Shown piece after piece: positions 9,446-18,348 of a DNA stretch of 50,022 bases. The stretch spans positions 3,637 to 53,658 of the forward strand of contig PLMS01000111.1 of the NCBI GenBank assembly GCA_003142575.1, given 5' to 3'. Source of the DNA: Ignavibacteriota bacterium. Its GTDB lineage: Bacteria; Bacteroidota; Ignavibacteria; UBA10030. The notes beneath the pieces were generated by a model. It made no database searches and was not told where the DNA came from. It saw only the letters and a list, made by a program, of their open reading frames with translations. A program made the position numbers and the translations under genes. The first letter of the stretch is position 1; each line of letters begins with the position of its first letter.

Positions 9446-12145
9446 ATGATAAACTCTCAGAGTTGTAGTACTATAGAGGTGAAAAAGATTGCATGGAACA
9501 TTCTTGTCGGGTTACTACTTGTCCAACTTGCTGTAACTCCATCTTCCTTTGCCCTTAACCCTCAGAAAGCTATTTCTCAGTACATGCACAGCAATTGGCA
9601 GACTGACGACGGATTACCACAAAACGCGGTACAATGTATCCTTCAAACTCGAGATGGATATCTCTGGTTTGGCACGCAAGAAGGCTTAGCAAAATTTGAC
9701 GGCATAAAATTTACTGTCTTCGACAAAGCAAATGTGCATGGGATTGATAATAATAATTTTAAATCTCTTCTTCAGACCGCAGATGGAAGCATATGGGCAG
9801 GAACGCAAGGTGGCCTTGTACATTTGGTTCATGGTACTTTCATTACATATACAAAAACAAATGGCCTTGCAAATAATAGCGTGAACGATCTCTATGAAGA
9901 TGCACAACAAAATCTTTGGATTGCTACAAATAACGGTCTCAGTGTATGGAAAAGCGGCACCTTTAAAAATTTTACTATGAAAGACGGAGCAGCCCATAAT
10001 TATATAATGAGCATAAAAGGCGGAAAAGATGAAACTATATATCTTGGTACAACTGGAGGTCTGATCAAGTATTCTCATGGAATCTTTACCAACTACAGGG
10101 CAACTGATGGCTTCGCCAATTCAGGCGCGCCCTCCCTGTATATCGATGCTGATAATGTTCTCTGGGTTGGCACAGTCACTGGACTTTGCAAATTCAAGAA
10201 TGGGAAATGGAACACATTTACTACAAGAGATGGCTTAACAAGAAATTGGATTACTAGTATTCTCAAAGACCGTGACGGTAGCCTATGGATTGGGACAGCA
10301 GGAGGAGGTATCAACCGCATGCGGGGAACTCATTTCTCCTCTTATTCTGCTAAAGATGGCTTGGATGAATATATCTATACCGTTTTGGAAGACAAAGAAG
10401 GGAATCTATGGATCGGGACTTATAGCGTCGGACTGCATTGTCTCCATGATGGGAAGTTTACAGTATTTGGTGAAAAGGAAGGACTCAGTCAAGATAATAC
10501 GCGCGCTATCTATGAAACACGCGACGGTTCTGTATGGGTTGGAACTGAAAGCCGCGGGATGACACGCTTTAAAAATGGATTATTAATAGCACATCTATCA
10601 ATACCTTATATTGCTAATAGAGGATCTCGTGCCATCTGTGAAGGTCCTGATGGTTCTTTATGGATCGGGACTTATGGTGGTGGTCTCTGCCGACTCAAGG
10701 ATGGCAAATTGACCGTCTATACCATGGAAGACGGACTCCCCAATTACGTAATATTTGGCCTCTCTATGGCAAAAGATAACACTCTCTGGGTAGGGACCTA
10801 TGGCGGCGGTCTCTCTGCTTTCAAAAATGGAAAATTCACTACCTACACGACAAACAATGGTTTGACGAATAATGAAGTACGAAATATTTTAGAGGCAAAC
10901 GATGGAAGTATCTGGATTTGTACGAACGATGGATTGAATAGGTTTAAAAATGGGAAGTTCACAAATTATACTATAGAAAATGGTCTTTCGTACAACATTG
11001 TTTATACTATCTTCGAAGATGAAAACAAGGTCATTTGGATAGGGACATATGGTGGCGGTCTGAACAGATTAAAGGATGGTCGTTTCACTGTGTTTACCAC
11101 AAAAGACGGAATGTATGACAATACCGTATTTCAGATTATTGAAGATAAGCAAAAATATTTTTGGTTGACGTGCAACCGAGGGATTTACCGTGTCAACGAG
11201 AAAGACCTGAATGATTATGCTGATGGAAAAATCCAGACAATCCACTGCACAGTTTTTGGAAGAGCCGACGGATTAAGAAACGCTAAGTGCAATGGTAGTT
11301 GCCAGCCTGCAGGAATACGGACACGAGATGGGAAATTATGGATCCCAACAATGAAGGGTGTTGCCATTGTTGATCCTTCAAAACTAGAGCAGAACAAAAT
11401 TCTTCCGCCAGTGTTTATAGAGCACGCTTTTGTCAACAACGAGGAAGTAGCTATTGATAGTTTAATACAAGTAGGACCGGGGCAAGGCGAGCTAGAGTTT
11501 CACTATACGGCGCTGAGTTATGCAGCACCCCAGCTGATAAGCTTCAAATATATGCTTGCTGGTTATGACAAAGATTGGATTGATGCCGGCACACGACGCG
11601 TGGCATCTTACACTCATATTCCTCATGGAAACTATACTTTCAAGGTCGTTGCCTGCAATAACGATGGTGTTTGGAATTGGAATGGTGCAGCCCTAAAACT
11701 GGATATTGCTGCTTTTTTCTATCAAACGAATTGGTTTCGTGGCCTTATGGTAATTGTGGCTATCCTATCGGGTCTTGGTATGCATCGACTTCGCGTGTGG
11801 CGCCTCATAGTGCGGGAAAAAATACTGAAAGTAAATGTTGAAGAAGCAATGTCGAAGATCAAAGTACTCAATGGTCTCATTCCAATTTGTGCAAGCTGCA
11901 AGAAAATACGTGATGATAAGGGGTACTGGAACCAGTTGGAAGAGTATATCAATGAACACTCGGAAGCTACATTCAGTCATGGTGTTTGTCCGGCATGTGC
12001 AGAAAAGCTGTATGGAGGCTATCTGTCAAAAATCAAAGATAAACGCGGAGCGATTTTATCTCAACATCTCCCGACAGATTTACCGAAGAAAGAGAATCCC
12101 AACTCTAACCGCCGCGGCGCAGACTCCGACAATATCCAGTCATAA
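9446..12145 (+). CDS. Two-component-regulator propeller protein with C-terminal Cys/His module, no kinase
   Basis: About 899 aa. After a signal peptide (IAWNILVGLLLVQLAVTPSS) come about 14 propeller repeats (LWIGTYGGG type, residues 40-630), a Y_Y_Y-type domain (about 660-735) and one transmembrane helix (about 745-765). Instead of a kinase the cytoplasmic end is a short coiled coil and a compact module with IPICASCKKIRDDKGYW followed by FSHGVCPACA. The C-x2-C and H-x2-C-x2-C spacing suggests a metal site; this module is known as a tail on many bacterial PAS and receiver proteins, with no established function that I can name. The Ser/Asn-rich last 35 residues look disordered. ATG 9446 has GAGGA 7 nt upstream and is preferred over ATG 9428. 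It follows the propeller kinase by 180 bp and may share its pathway. Confidence 0.85.
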   Translation: MINSQSCSTIEVKKIAWNILVGLLLVQLAVTPSSFALNPQKAISQYMHSNWQTDDGLPQNAVQCILQTRDGYLWFGTQEGLAKFDGIKFTVFDKANVHGIDNNNFKSLLQTADGSIWAGTQGGLVHLVHGTFITYTKTNGLANNSVNDLYEDAQQNLWIATNNGLSVWKSGTFKNFTMKDGAAHNYIMSIKGGKDETIYLGTTGGLIKYSHGIFTNYRATDGFANSGAPSLYIDADNVLWVGTVTGLCKFKNGKWNTFTTRDGLTRNWITSILKDRDGSLWIGTAGGGINRMRGTHFSSYSAKDGLDEYIYTVLEDKEGNLWIGTYSVGLHCLHDGKFTVFGEKEGLSQDNTRAIYETRDGSVWVGTESRGMTRFKNGLLIAHLSIPYIANRGSRAICEGPDGSLWIGTYGGGLCRLKDGKLTVYTMEDGLPNYVIFGLSMAKDNTLWVGTYGGGLSAFKNGKFTTYTTNNGLTNNEVRNILEANDGSIWICTNDGLNRFKNGKFTNYTIENGLSYNIVYTIFEDENKVIWIGTYGGGLNRLKDGRFTVFTTKDGMYDNTVFQIIEDKQKYFWLTCNRGIYRVNEKDLNDYADGKIQTIHCTVFGRADGLRNAKCNGSCQPAGIRTRDGKLWIPTMKGVAIVDPSKLEQNKILPPVFIEHAFVNNEEVAIDSLIQVGPGQGELEFHYTALSYAAPQLISFKYMLAGYDKDWIDAGTRRVASYTHIPHGNYTFKVVACNNDGVWNWNGAALKLDIAAFFYQTNWFRGLMVIVAILSGLGMHRLRVWRLIVREKILKVNVEEAMSKIKVLNGLIPICASCKKIRDDKGYWNQLEEYINEHSEATFSHGVCPACAEKLYGGYLSKIKDKRGAILSQHLPTDLPKKENPNSNRRGADSDNIQS

Positions 12146-12153
12146 TAGAGCCA

Positions 12154-12491
12154 TTCGCAAAATAAGATCCACACAGTTGGCGATGAGCGTGATAATCATT
12201 TCATAAGTGCCCGTCGGTGAGAGTGTTTCGTATAAAAAGAAAAATACCATCAGTGCAGACAGGGCTGGAACTGCCGACACAGAACCTGTCTCAGCGGAAA
12301 GCAGAATACGATGGTTTCGTGAATACACTCCCAACAAACATCCTTTATGGGTTGTCAAAAACAAAAATAGAGAAATCATCGGCTGGGTCAGTTTTCAGTC
12401 GTTCTACTCCTTTCTAATCTTGACTCTGGCTGTGGAATATGCTATATTTTCAATGGAAAGAACGATATACATCAAAAAAGATATGAGCTAA
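12154..12491 (+). pseudogene. GNAT acetyltransferase remnant (phosphinothricin-acetyltransferase-like), frameshifted
   Basis: Pieces of one GNAT protein appear in different frames. One frame gives IRKIRSTQLA, like the N-terminal strand of such enzymes, and stops at 12206. The next frame (from about 12220) gives GTADTEPVSAESRIRWF and NREIIGWVSFQSFY, the typical core, then drifts into another frame around VEYAIF and IYIKKDM and stops at 12491, before the acetyl-CoA-binding loop. At least two frame disruptions plus loss of the C-terminal third mean no intact enzyme can be made. The ORF-track entries at 12207 and 12217 are fragments or shadows of this. Recognition is from memory of the family's ATADTEPVS motif. 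Confidence 0.65.
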
Positions 12492-12578
12492 TAGCTCAAT
12501 TGTTCAAAAGGAGGTGTATAGGTCTTCAGTATATTTGCAGAAACCATCGGTACAAGCACAAAATTAAGCCGAAAAGTA

Positions 12579-13067
12579 TTGGTGCTCAATCATAATTATG
12601 AGCCATTAAGCATCTGTAATGTCAAGAAAGCTGTCATCCTCTTGTATTTAGGAAAAGCTGAATTGATTGCGGCGTGCGATGGGAGAAAATTGCATTCTGT
12701 CTATTTGACAATGCCCTATCCAAGTATAGTTCGCCTCTGTGTTTTTGTCCGCGTCCCTTATAAGAAGATTGTCCTCTCACGTAAGAATATTTTGCGCCGC
12801 GATGGACATAGTTGTCAATATTGCGGGAGAACTGACACCATGCTCACCGTGGATCATATCATCCCAAGAGCAAAGGGTGGTCCAGATTCGTGGGAAAATC
12901 TGGTAGCAGCGTGTGTCTCTTGTAACAACAAAAAAGGAGACAGAACTTTGCATGAAGCAGAGATGACTCTTCTCCGCAGACCGATTCGTCCAAACCACGT
13001 AATGTTTATCCGTCATTTCGTCGGCACTGTGGATGACCATTGGAAGCCGTATTTGTTTATGAATTGA
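12579..13067 (+). CDS. HNH endonuclease
   Basis: Small HNH nuclease of the bacterial housekeeping type (about 160-180 aa) whose cellular role is unclear. The N-terminal region VLVLNHNYEPL is typical. The HNH fold is at about 78-132: CQYCGR, then the metal/catalytic LTVDHIIPRAKGG, ENLVAAC and CVSCNNKKGD, so all zinc cysteines and the catalytic His are present. The start is uncertain. Homologous-looking residues TSTKLSRKV lie upstream in frame back to the stop at 12519, yet the first usual start codon is TTG 12579, while a perfect AAAGGAGGTG sits at 12507-12516 with no usual in-frame start at a suitable distance. A rare start codon or a small indel is possible. Confidence 0.85.
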   Translation: MVLNHNYEPLSICNVKKAVILLYLGKAELIAACDGRKLHSVYLTMPYPSIVRLCVFVRVPYKKIVLSRKNILRRDGHSCQYCGRTDTMLTVDHIIPRAKGGPDSWENLVAACVSCNNKKGDRTLHEAEMTLLRRPIRPNHVMFIRHFVGTVDDHWKPYLFMN

Positions 13068-13167
13068 AATGAGTATTCAGTAATCAGTATCCAGTTGGCA
13101 GTTCGTATATTCTGAAAACTATAAACTGATTCCTATAAACTGTTTTACAAAGGAGTCTATTGTTCTT

Positions 13168-14151
13168 TTGAGTCAGAAGAAAAAAATTATCCTGAGCGGA
13201 ATGCGCCCTACAGGCAAACTGCATCTTGGCCACCTTACAGGCGCTCTCGAAAATTGGGTTGCAATGCAGGGTGAATACCAAAATTATCATCTCATCGCCG
13301 ATTATCATGCGCTGACAACAAATCCAGATACTTCTGATATATACAATAATTCCATCGATATGCTCATCGATTGGCTTGCCGCCGGACTTGAACCTGAGCA
13401 AAGTCCGATGTTCAGACAATCACAGATCAAAGAACATGCTGAATTACATTTGCTTTTCTCAATGCTCATCACAACGGCACGTCTTGAAAGAAACCCGACT
13501 CTCAAGGAACAAATTCGCGATCTCGAGATGGACAGCGTAGTCTATGGACATCTTGGGTATCCGGTGTTGCAAGCTGCGGATATTTTGCTCTACAAAGGCG
13601 ATATTGTTCCTGTAGGTGAAGACCAATTACCGCATATCGAAATTACACGCGAGATTGCAAGGCGTTTCAATGCCCAATACGCACCAGTATTTCCAGAACC
13701 AGAGGGGAAGATCACAAAGTTTGCACGTTTACCCGGGCTCGATGGTAAACGAATGAGCAAATCAATTGGCAATACAATATTGCTGTCAGATGTACCGGAA
13801 GCAATCACAAAGAAATTGAAAACCGCAGTCACGGATCCGCAGAAAATACGAAAAGGCGATCCGGGACATCCGGATGTGTGCTTGGTGTTTGCGTACCACA
13901 ATAAATTTAATCCGATAGAAGTGCCGGAGATTCGCGCCAATTGTGAAAGTGGAAAACTCGGATGCGTGGATTGCAAGATGAACTGTGCAAAAAAAATTAT
14001 CGACACGCTTGCACCAAACCGTGAAAAGCGCGCCTATTATGAATCGCATATGGATACAGTAAAAAATATTCTTGCAGACGGTGAACAGCGAGCCAAAGCA
14101 ATCGCGAAACAGACAATGGCTGAAGTTCATGAAGCAATGAAGCTCGGGTAA
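13168..14151 (+). CDS. trpS: Tryptophanyl-tRNA synthetase
   Basis: Class I aminoacyl-tRNA synthetase charging tRNA-Trp, 327 aa, the normal length for the bacterial enzyme. The HIGH-type motif is PTGKLHLGHLTG (residues 12-23) and the KMSKS-type motif is GKRMSKSIGN (about 193-202). The start is a TTG at 13168 with AAAGGAG 12 nt upstream; no ATG lies nearby. It precedes scpA by 2 bp, so trpS-scpA-scpB-rluB-malQ form a compact plus-strand unit. The spacer before it (13070-13140) contains CAGTAATCAGTATCCAG-type low-complexity sequence. Confidence 0.97.
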   Translation: MSQKKKIILSGMRPTGKLHLGHLTGALENWVAMQGEYQNYHLIADYHALTTNPDTSDIYNNSIDMLIDWLAAGLEPEQSPMFRQSQIKEHAELHLLFSMLITTARLERNPTLKEQIRDLEMDSVVYGHLGYPVLQAADILLYKGDIVPVGEDQLPHIEITREIARRFNAQYAPVFPEPEGKITKFARLPGLDGKRMSKSIGNTILLSDVPEAITKKLKTAVTDPQKIRKGDPGHPDVCLVFAYHNKFNPIEVPEIRANCESGKLGCVDCKMNCAKKIIDTLAPNREKRAYYESHMDTVKNILADGEQRAKAIAKQTMAEVHEAMKLG

Positions 14152-14153
14152 CT

Positions 14154-14870
14154 ATGTATACGATTAAACTCCTTGACTTTGAAGGTCCGCTGGATCTTTT
14201 GCTTTTCTTCATCAAGCGGGATGAATTGGATATCTACGACATTCCGATTGCTCGAATCACGAAGGAATTTTTGGAATATCTCCATTACATGCAGCAGCTC
14301 GATTTAGAAATTGCAGGTGAATTTTTAGTCATGGCGGCTGAACTGATGCAAATTAAGGTCAGATTACTTCTTCCACCGGAACCGGGCGAAGAAGAAGAAA
14401 CAGACCCCCGCGCTTTTTTGGTACAACGGTTGGTGGAATACAAGCGCTTCAAAGAAATGTCTTTGGAGATGAAGAGGCGTGAAGATGAACAAATGAAAGT
14501 ATGTTACCGCGGGTATCATTCTGCCGATGAACATGTGGTAGAAGAAGAGACCGGCGAAGATTTGATTCGTGATGTGACATTCTTCGATCTCCTCGCATCA
14601 TTTAAATTTGCGATGGACCGGATGCCAAAGAAGTTTATTCACGAAATTGAGAAAATTAATGTCACTGTAGAAGAACAGATTATTTATATTGAAGATTTCT
14701 TCTCACGGCGGTCAGAGGCAACATTCTATGAAATGGTGAAAGATTTTGCAGATAGAATTCGCATTATCGTAACATTTCTTGCCTTGCTTGAAGTCATTCG
14801 CTCAAAAAAACTCATTATCCGCCAGTTGCAGCCGTTTGGTGAACTTTCGATCATGAGAAATGTAAGTTGA
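14154..14870 (+). CDS. scpA: Segregation and condensation protein A
   Basis: Kleisin subunit that bridges SMC heads in the bacterial condensin (SMC-ScpA-ScpB), needed for chromosome segregation. It begins with the family hallmark FEGPLDLLLFFI (residues 9-20) and ELDIYDIPIARIT, and ends with the winged-helix region that binds the SMC head (FLALLEVIRSKKLIIRQ). 238 aa is normal. It follows trpS by 2 bp and overlaps the scpB start in TGATG, so translational coupling is likely. Confidence 0.95.
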   Translation: MYTIKLLDFEGPLDLLLFFIKRDELDIYDIPIARITKEFLEYLHYMQQLDLEIAGEFLVMAAELMQIKVRLLLPPEPGEEEETDPRAFLVQRLVEYKRFKEMSLEMKRREDEQMKVCYRGYHSADEHVVEEETGEDLIRDVTFFDLLASFKFAMDRMPKKFIHEIEKINVTVEEQIIYIEDFFSRRSEATFYEMVKDFADRIRIIVTFLALLEVIRSKKLIIRQLQPFGELSIMRNVS

Positions 14871-16066
14871 TGCAAGAACAAACAACGATAGAAAAAGCAG
14901 AACTGAAAATTCCGACAACGCTGAAGGCGTTGGTGGAAGCGCTCATCTTTGCAGCACAGGAACCACTTTCGATCAACCAGATTCGTGCGATCTATCAAGG
15001 TGATGATGCGCGAAATAATGGATCAAAGCAAATTGAACCGGAGACCATTAGGCAAAGTGTAACAGATCTGAACTTAGAGTACGAAAAAAGCGATCGGCCG
15101 TATCGCATTGTGCAAATTGCAGGCGGATATCAATTCGCAACATTATCTGACTATGCAGAATGGCTTGGGAAACTCTATAAGGAACAGGGACGGCGAAAGC
15201 TTTCACAATCCGGTGTGGAAACACTTGCAATTGTAGCTTACAAACAGCCTGTCACGAAGGCGGAGATAGAGAAAATCCGCGGCGTGAATTGCGATTATGT
15301 GCTCAAGACTTTGTTAGAGAAAGAATTGCTTACCGTAACAGGACGTGCGGAAAGTGTCGGGCGTCCGCTTCTCTATGGCACAACGAAGGAATTCCTAAAA
15401 CACTTTGGATTGAACGATATCACCGATCTCCCGCGTCCGAGAGAGATTGAAGAAATTCTTGGTGAAAGCCAGTTCGAGACAGAGCGCAGAATGTTGGAAG
15501 CTCAAGAAGGCGCCGAGCTCATGAAGAAGGAGCAGGAAGACTTCAAGTCGCGCTTACCGCATATTCCAAAGAAGAAATCAGGCCTTGAAGAGAAAGATGT
15601 TGAAATCATTCAGAGCAAAAAGACACGCGATATCAGAATTGTGCCGGTTGTGGATCGTAAGCTTTTAGAAGAAGCAGGGCAGGAGACGATCATATTCAAT
15701 TCGGAAGATGTGCCGCCGGTAGAACAATTACTTCCTCCGTCTGTTCACGAGGAAGAGCCCAAAGGGGAATTGCCGTTCATTTCGTCCAAGGAAAACATTC
15801 AGGAAGAAGTTGATGTACAAGAAAATTCTATTCAAGTGCCGGACGAATTGGTGGTTAAGCCGATTGCCGAAATCTCTCAGAGTGAAATGGAAGTAGATGC
15901 TATACCGGAACAGGCAATCGAAGTAGATAGAATAAAAGTCAAGACCGAGAATGCGGTTGGACTCGCAGAAGTAAACGCAGCAGCGGAAGAAAATATTCAA
16001 CAACCAAAACGTTGGAAGGTATGGAAAGAAAAAATCCAGGGCTTCATAAAGAAACTGTTCGTCTGA
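14870..16066 (+). CDS. scpB: Segregation and condensation protein B with long acidic C-terminal tail
   Basis: Condensin accessory subunit that dimerises and binds ScpA. Tandem winged-helix domains cover about residues 15-190 (LKALVEALIFAAQEPLS; GVETLAIVAYKQPVTKAEIE; GVNCDYVLKTLLEKELL; GRPLLYGTTKEFLKHFGL). The start is the ATG overlapping the scpA stop; the track's TTG is one codon upstream. The family is normally about 180-220 aa, but this one runs to 398: residues 200-380 are Glu/Pro/Val-rich and probably disordered, ending in a basic, aromatic stretch (RWKVWKEKIQGFIKKLF). The tail overlaps the start of the next gene by 46 bases. Confidence 0.93.
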   Translation: MQEQTTIEKAELKIPTTLKALVEALIFAAQEPLSINQIRAIYQGDDARNNGSKQIEPETIRQSVTDLNLEYEKSDRPYRIVQIAGGYQFATLSDYAEWLGKLYKEQGRRKLSQSGVETLAIVAYKQPVTKAEIEKIRGVNCDYVLKTLLEKELLTVTGRAESVGRPLLYGTTKEFLKHFGLNDITDLPRPREIEEILGESQFETERRMLEAQEGAELMKKEQEDFKSRLPHIPKKKSGLEEKDVEIIQSKKTRDIRIVPVVDRKLLEEAGQETIIFNSEDVPPVEQLLPPSVHEEEPKGELPFISSKENIQEEVDVQENSIQVPDELVVKPIAEISQSEMEVDAIPEQAIEVDRIKVKTENAVGLAEVNAAAEENIQQPKRWKVWKEKIQGFIKKLFV

Positions 16067-16800
16067 ACCGTTACCTCGCCATGGCAGGTGTTGGTTCCAG
16101 AAGAAAGAATGATGATTTGATTCTTTCCGGTGCAGTAAAAGTGAACGGGCGCGTTGTGCAAAAATTGGGCGTTCAAGTGCATGTTGGTAAAGACAAGATT
16201 TCAATGAACGGAGAGTTGGTGAATCTCGAAGAGAAGCTTGTCTATATTCTTCTGAACAAACCGAAAGATACCATCACAACGATGAGCGATGAAAAAGGTC
16301 GTACGACTGTCATGAAATATGTTCGCGTGAAGGAGCGTATTTTTCCGATCGGCCGATTAGATAGGAATACGACAGGTGTATTACTTTTCACGAATGACGG
16401 GGATCTGGCAAATGCATTGATCCATCCGAAGTTTGAAATTGAAAAAATGTACCGTGTAACGCTCGATCGTCAAGTGACCGATGAGGATTTGAAAAAGCTT
16501 CGGAAAGGTGTTCGTCTTGAAGATGGTCCGGCAAAGGCAAGTATTGCAGAAATGATTGAGGGCTCCAAACGAAAGAAAGTGCTGCTCACGCTTCGGGAAG
16601 GGCGAAATCGTGAAGTGCGGAGAATGTTCGAGGTCATCGGGCACGATGTACGTCAGCTTGACCGCGTTTCTTTTGCAGGGCTCACACCGCTTGGGCTTCC
16701 GCGCGGAAGTTCGAGATATTTAACCCGAAGCGAGGTCAACAACCTCAAAAAACTCACCGGTGCAATAAGCAGAAAAGAGATCGATGAGATTTCCTCGTAG
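16021..16800 (+). CDS. rluB: RsuA/RluB-family rRNA pseudouridine synthase
   Basis: Isomerises a specific uridine in rRNA (23S for RluB-type) to pseudouridine. An S4 RNA-binding domain (RLNRYLAMAGVGSRRKND, about residues 14-60) precedes the catalytic domain; the active-site Asp is in GRLDRNTTGVLLFT, and EGRNREVRRMFE is the second family signature. About 259 aa. The start is uncertain: ATG 16021 lies inside the end of scpB with GGAAGG very close; TTG 16012 is the track's alternative. scpA-scpB-rluB is a widespread gene order, which supports RluB over RsuA or RluE. It overlaps malQ by 17 bases. Confidence 0.9.
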   Translation: MERKNPGLHKETVRLNRYLAMAGVGSRRKNDDLILSGAVKVNGRVVQKLGVQVHVGKDKISMNGELVNLEEKLVYILLNKPKDTITTMSDEKGRTTVMKYVRVKERIFPIGRLDRNTTGVLLFTNDGDLANALIHPKFEIEKMYRVTLDRQVTDEDLKKLRKGVRLEDGPAKASIAEMIEGSKRKKVLLTLREGRNREVRRMFEVIGHDVRQLDRVSFAGLTPLGLPRGSSRYLTRSEVNNLKKLTGAISRKEIDEISS

Positions 16801-18301
16801 CAGTGGTATTCTACTCCATCCTACATCTTTACCCGGACAATTTGGCTCAGGGGACCTTGGTGCACCAGCTTACCATTTTGTTGATTGGTTAGTTGCAGCA
16901 GGTCAATCTCTCTGGCAAATGCTCCCACTTGGCCCGGCAGGTTTGGCAAACTCTCCGTATATGTCACATTCCGCTTTTGCAGGAAGCCCGTTACTTATTG
17001 ATCTGCAGGAACTTGTTTCTCATGGCTGGCTGACTCAAGAAGACCTTTGTATCACTCAAGGTCTTTCAGCTTATCGAGTTGATTATTCAGAAGTTACAGC
17101 CTTCAGAATGAGGATAATTGCGAAGGCATCAGAGCAATTTTTTAAACACGGAACTTCAGAAGATTTAAAACAGTATACTCTGTATTGTGCGGCTGAAAAG
17201 TCATGGCTGGAGGATTATGCACTCTTTCAAGCGCTCAATCATAAGTATGGCGAGCAGGAATGGTCTTCCTGGAATACCGATCTGGCGCATCGAGAGCCAA
17301 ATGCACTCAAGAAAGCCTCTGAAGAATTGCACGATAGCGTTGCTTTCCACAAGTTCACACAGTGGTGTTTCGCTCGACAATGGAGTTTATTAAAGAAATA
17401 TGCAAATGATAGAAATGTAATACTTGTTGGAGACATTCCCATTTTTGTCGCTTATCATAGTGCAGATGTTTGGGCACATCCTAAGGAATTTCATTTGGAT
17501 AAAGATGGAATGCCTACGGTTGTTGCCGGAGTTCCTCCGGATTACTTTAGCAAAACAGGGCAACGATGGGGAAATCCACTGTATCGATGGGATGTTATAA
17601 AGGAAACCAAATATCGATGGTGGATCGAACGTTTCAGAAAGACCTTTGCGTTGTTTGATGTTGTTCGCATCGACCATTTTCGGGGTTTTGAATCATATTG
17701 GGAGATTCCCGAAGAAGAAGAGACTGCAGTAAAAGGTAGATGGGTGAAAGGGCCGGGTGAGGAATTCTTTAAGAATGTTCAACGAAAACTAGGTACATTG
17801 CCTATCATTGCTGAGGATCTAGGAATTATTACAATGGAAGTGCATGCGCTGCGTGAGAAATTGGAATTTCCAGGTATGAAAGTACTCCAATTTGCATTCA
17901 ACAGCGGACCCGAGAATGCTTATCTTCCTCATCGCTACGAACCAAATTGTGTTGTTTACACCGGTACACATGACAATGATACGACACGCGGGTGGTATGA
18001 AAAATCATCGAATCATGAACGCGATTTTGTCCGGAGATATTGTAAAACGGATGGGAAAGAAATTCAATGGGATTTTATAAAGCTTGCTTTGGAATCAGTG
18101 GCAGAAATAGCAATTATTCCGTATCAAGATGTCATTGGACTTGGCAGTGAAGGGCGAATGAATATCCCAGGCACAATCGAAGGGAATTGGGAATGGCGTT
18201 TCACTTGGGATCAAGTCGGAACTGATTCGGCGAATCGACTCTATGAGCTCACTGCACTCTACGGCAGGTGTAATCCTGATAGACTTAACCTTTTATCGTA
18301 A
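16784..18301 (+). CDS. malQ: 4-alpha-glucanotransferase (amylomaltase, GH77)
   Basis: Transfers alpha-1,4-glucan segments between maltooligosaccharides; cytoplasmic glycogen and maltodextrin metabolism. 505 aa, the compact bacterial or plant D-enzyme-like length. It opens with [11 protein letters not shown] and has [14 protein letters not shown] for acceptor binding. By family comparison the catalytic residues are D297 (nucleophile, VVRIDHFRG), E344 (acid/base, IIAEDLG) and D397 (TGTHDND). ATG 16784 overlaps the end of rluB by 17 bases, implying the same transcript. Function is firm; its cluster here has no other sugar genes. Confidence 0.96.
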   Translation: MRFPRSSGILLHPTSLPGQFGSGDLGAPAYHFVDWLVAAGQSLWQMLPLGPAGLANSPYMSHSAFAGSPLLIDLQELVSHGWLTQEDLCITQGLSAYRVDYSEVTAFRMRIIAKASEQFFKHGTSEDLKQYTLYCAAEKSWLEDYALFQALNHKYGEQEWSSWNTDLAHREPNALKKASEELHDSVAFHKFTQWCFARQWSLLKKYANDRNVILVGDIPIFVAYHSADVWAHPKEFHLDKDGMPTVVAGVPPDYFSKTGQRWGNPLYRWDVIKETKYRWWIERFRKTFALFDVVRIDHFRGFESYWEIPEEEETAVKGRWVKGPGEEFFKNVQRKLGTLPIIAEDLGIITMEVHALREKLEFPGMKVLQFAFNSGPENAYLPHRYEPNCVVYTGTHDNDTTRGWYEKSSNHERDFVRRYCKTDGKEIQWDFIKLALESVAEIAIIPYQDVIGLGSEGRMNIPGTIEGNWEWRFTWDQVGTDSANRLYELTALYGRCNPDRLNLLS

Positions 18302-18348
18302 CAAAAATTTTACAAGACTCTTCAATTAATCTGAAATTTGGAAGAATA

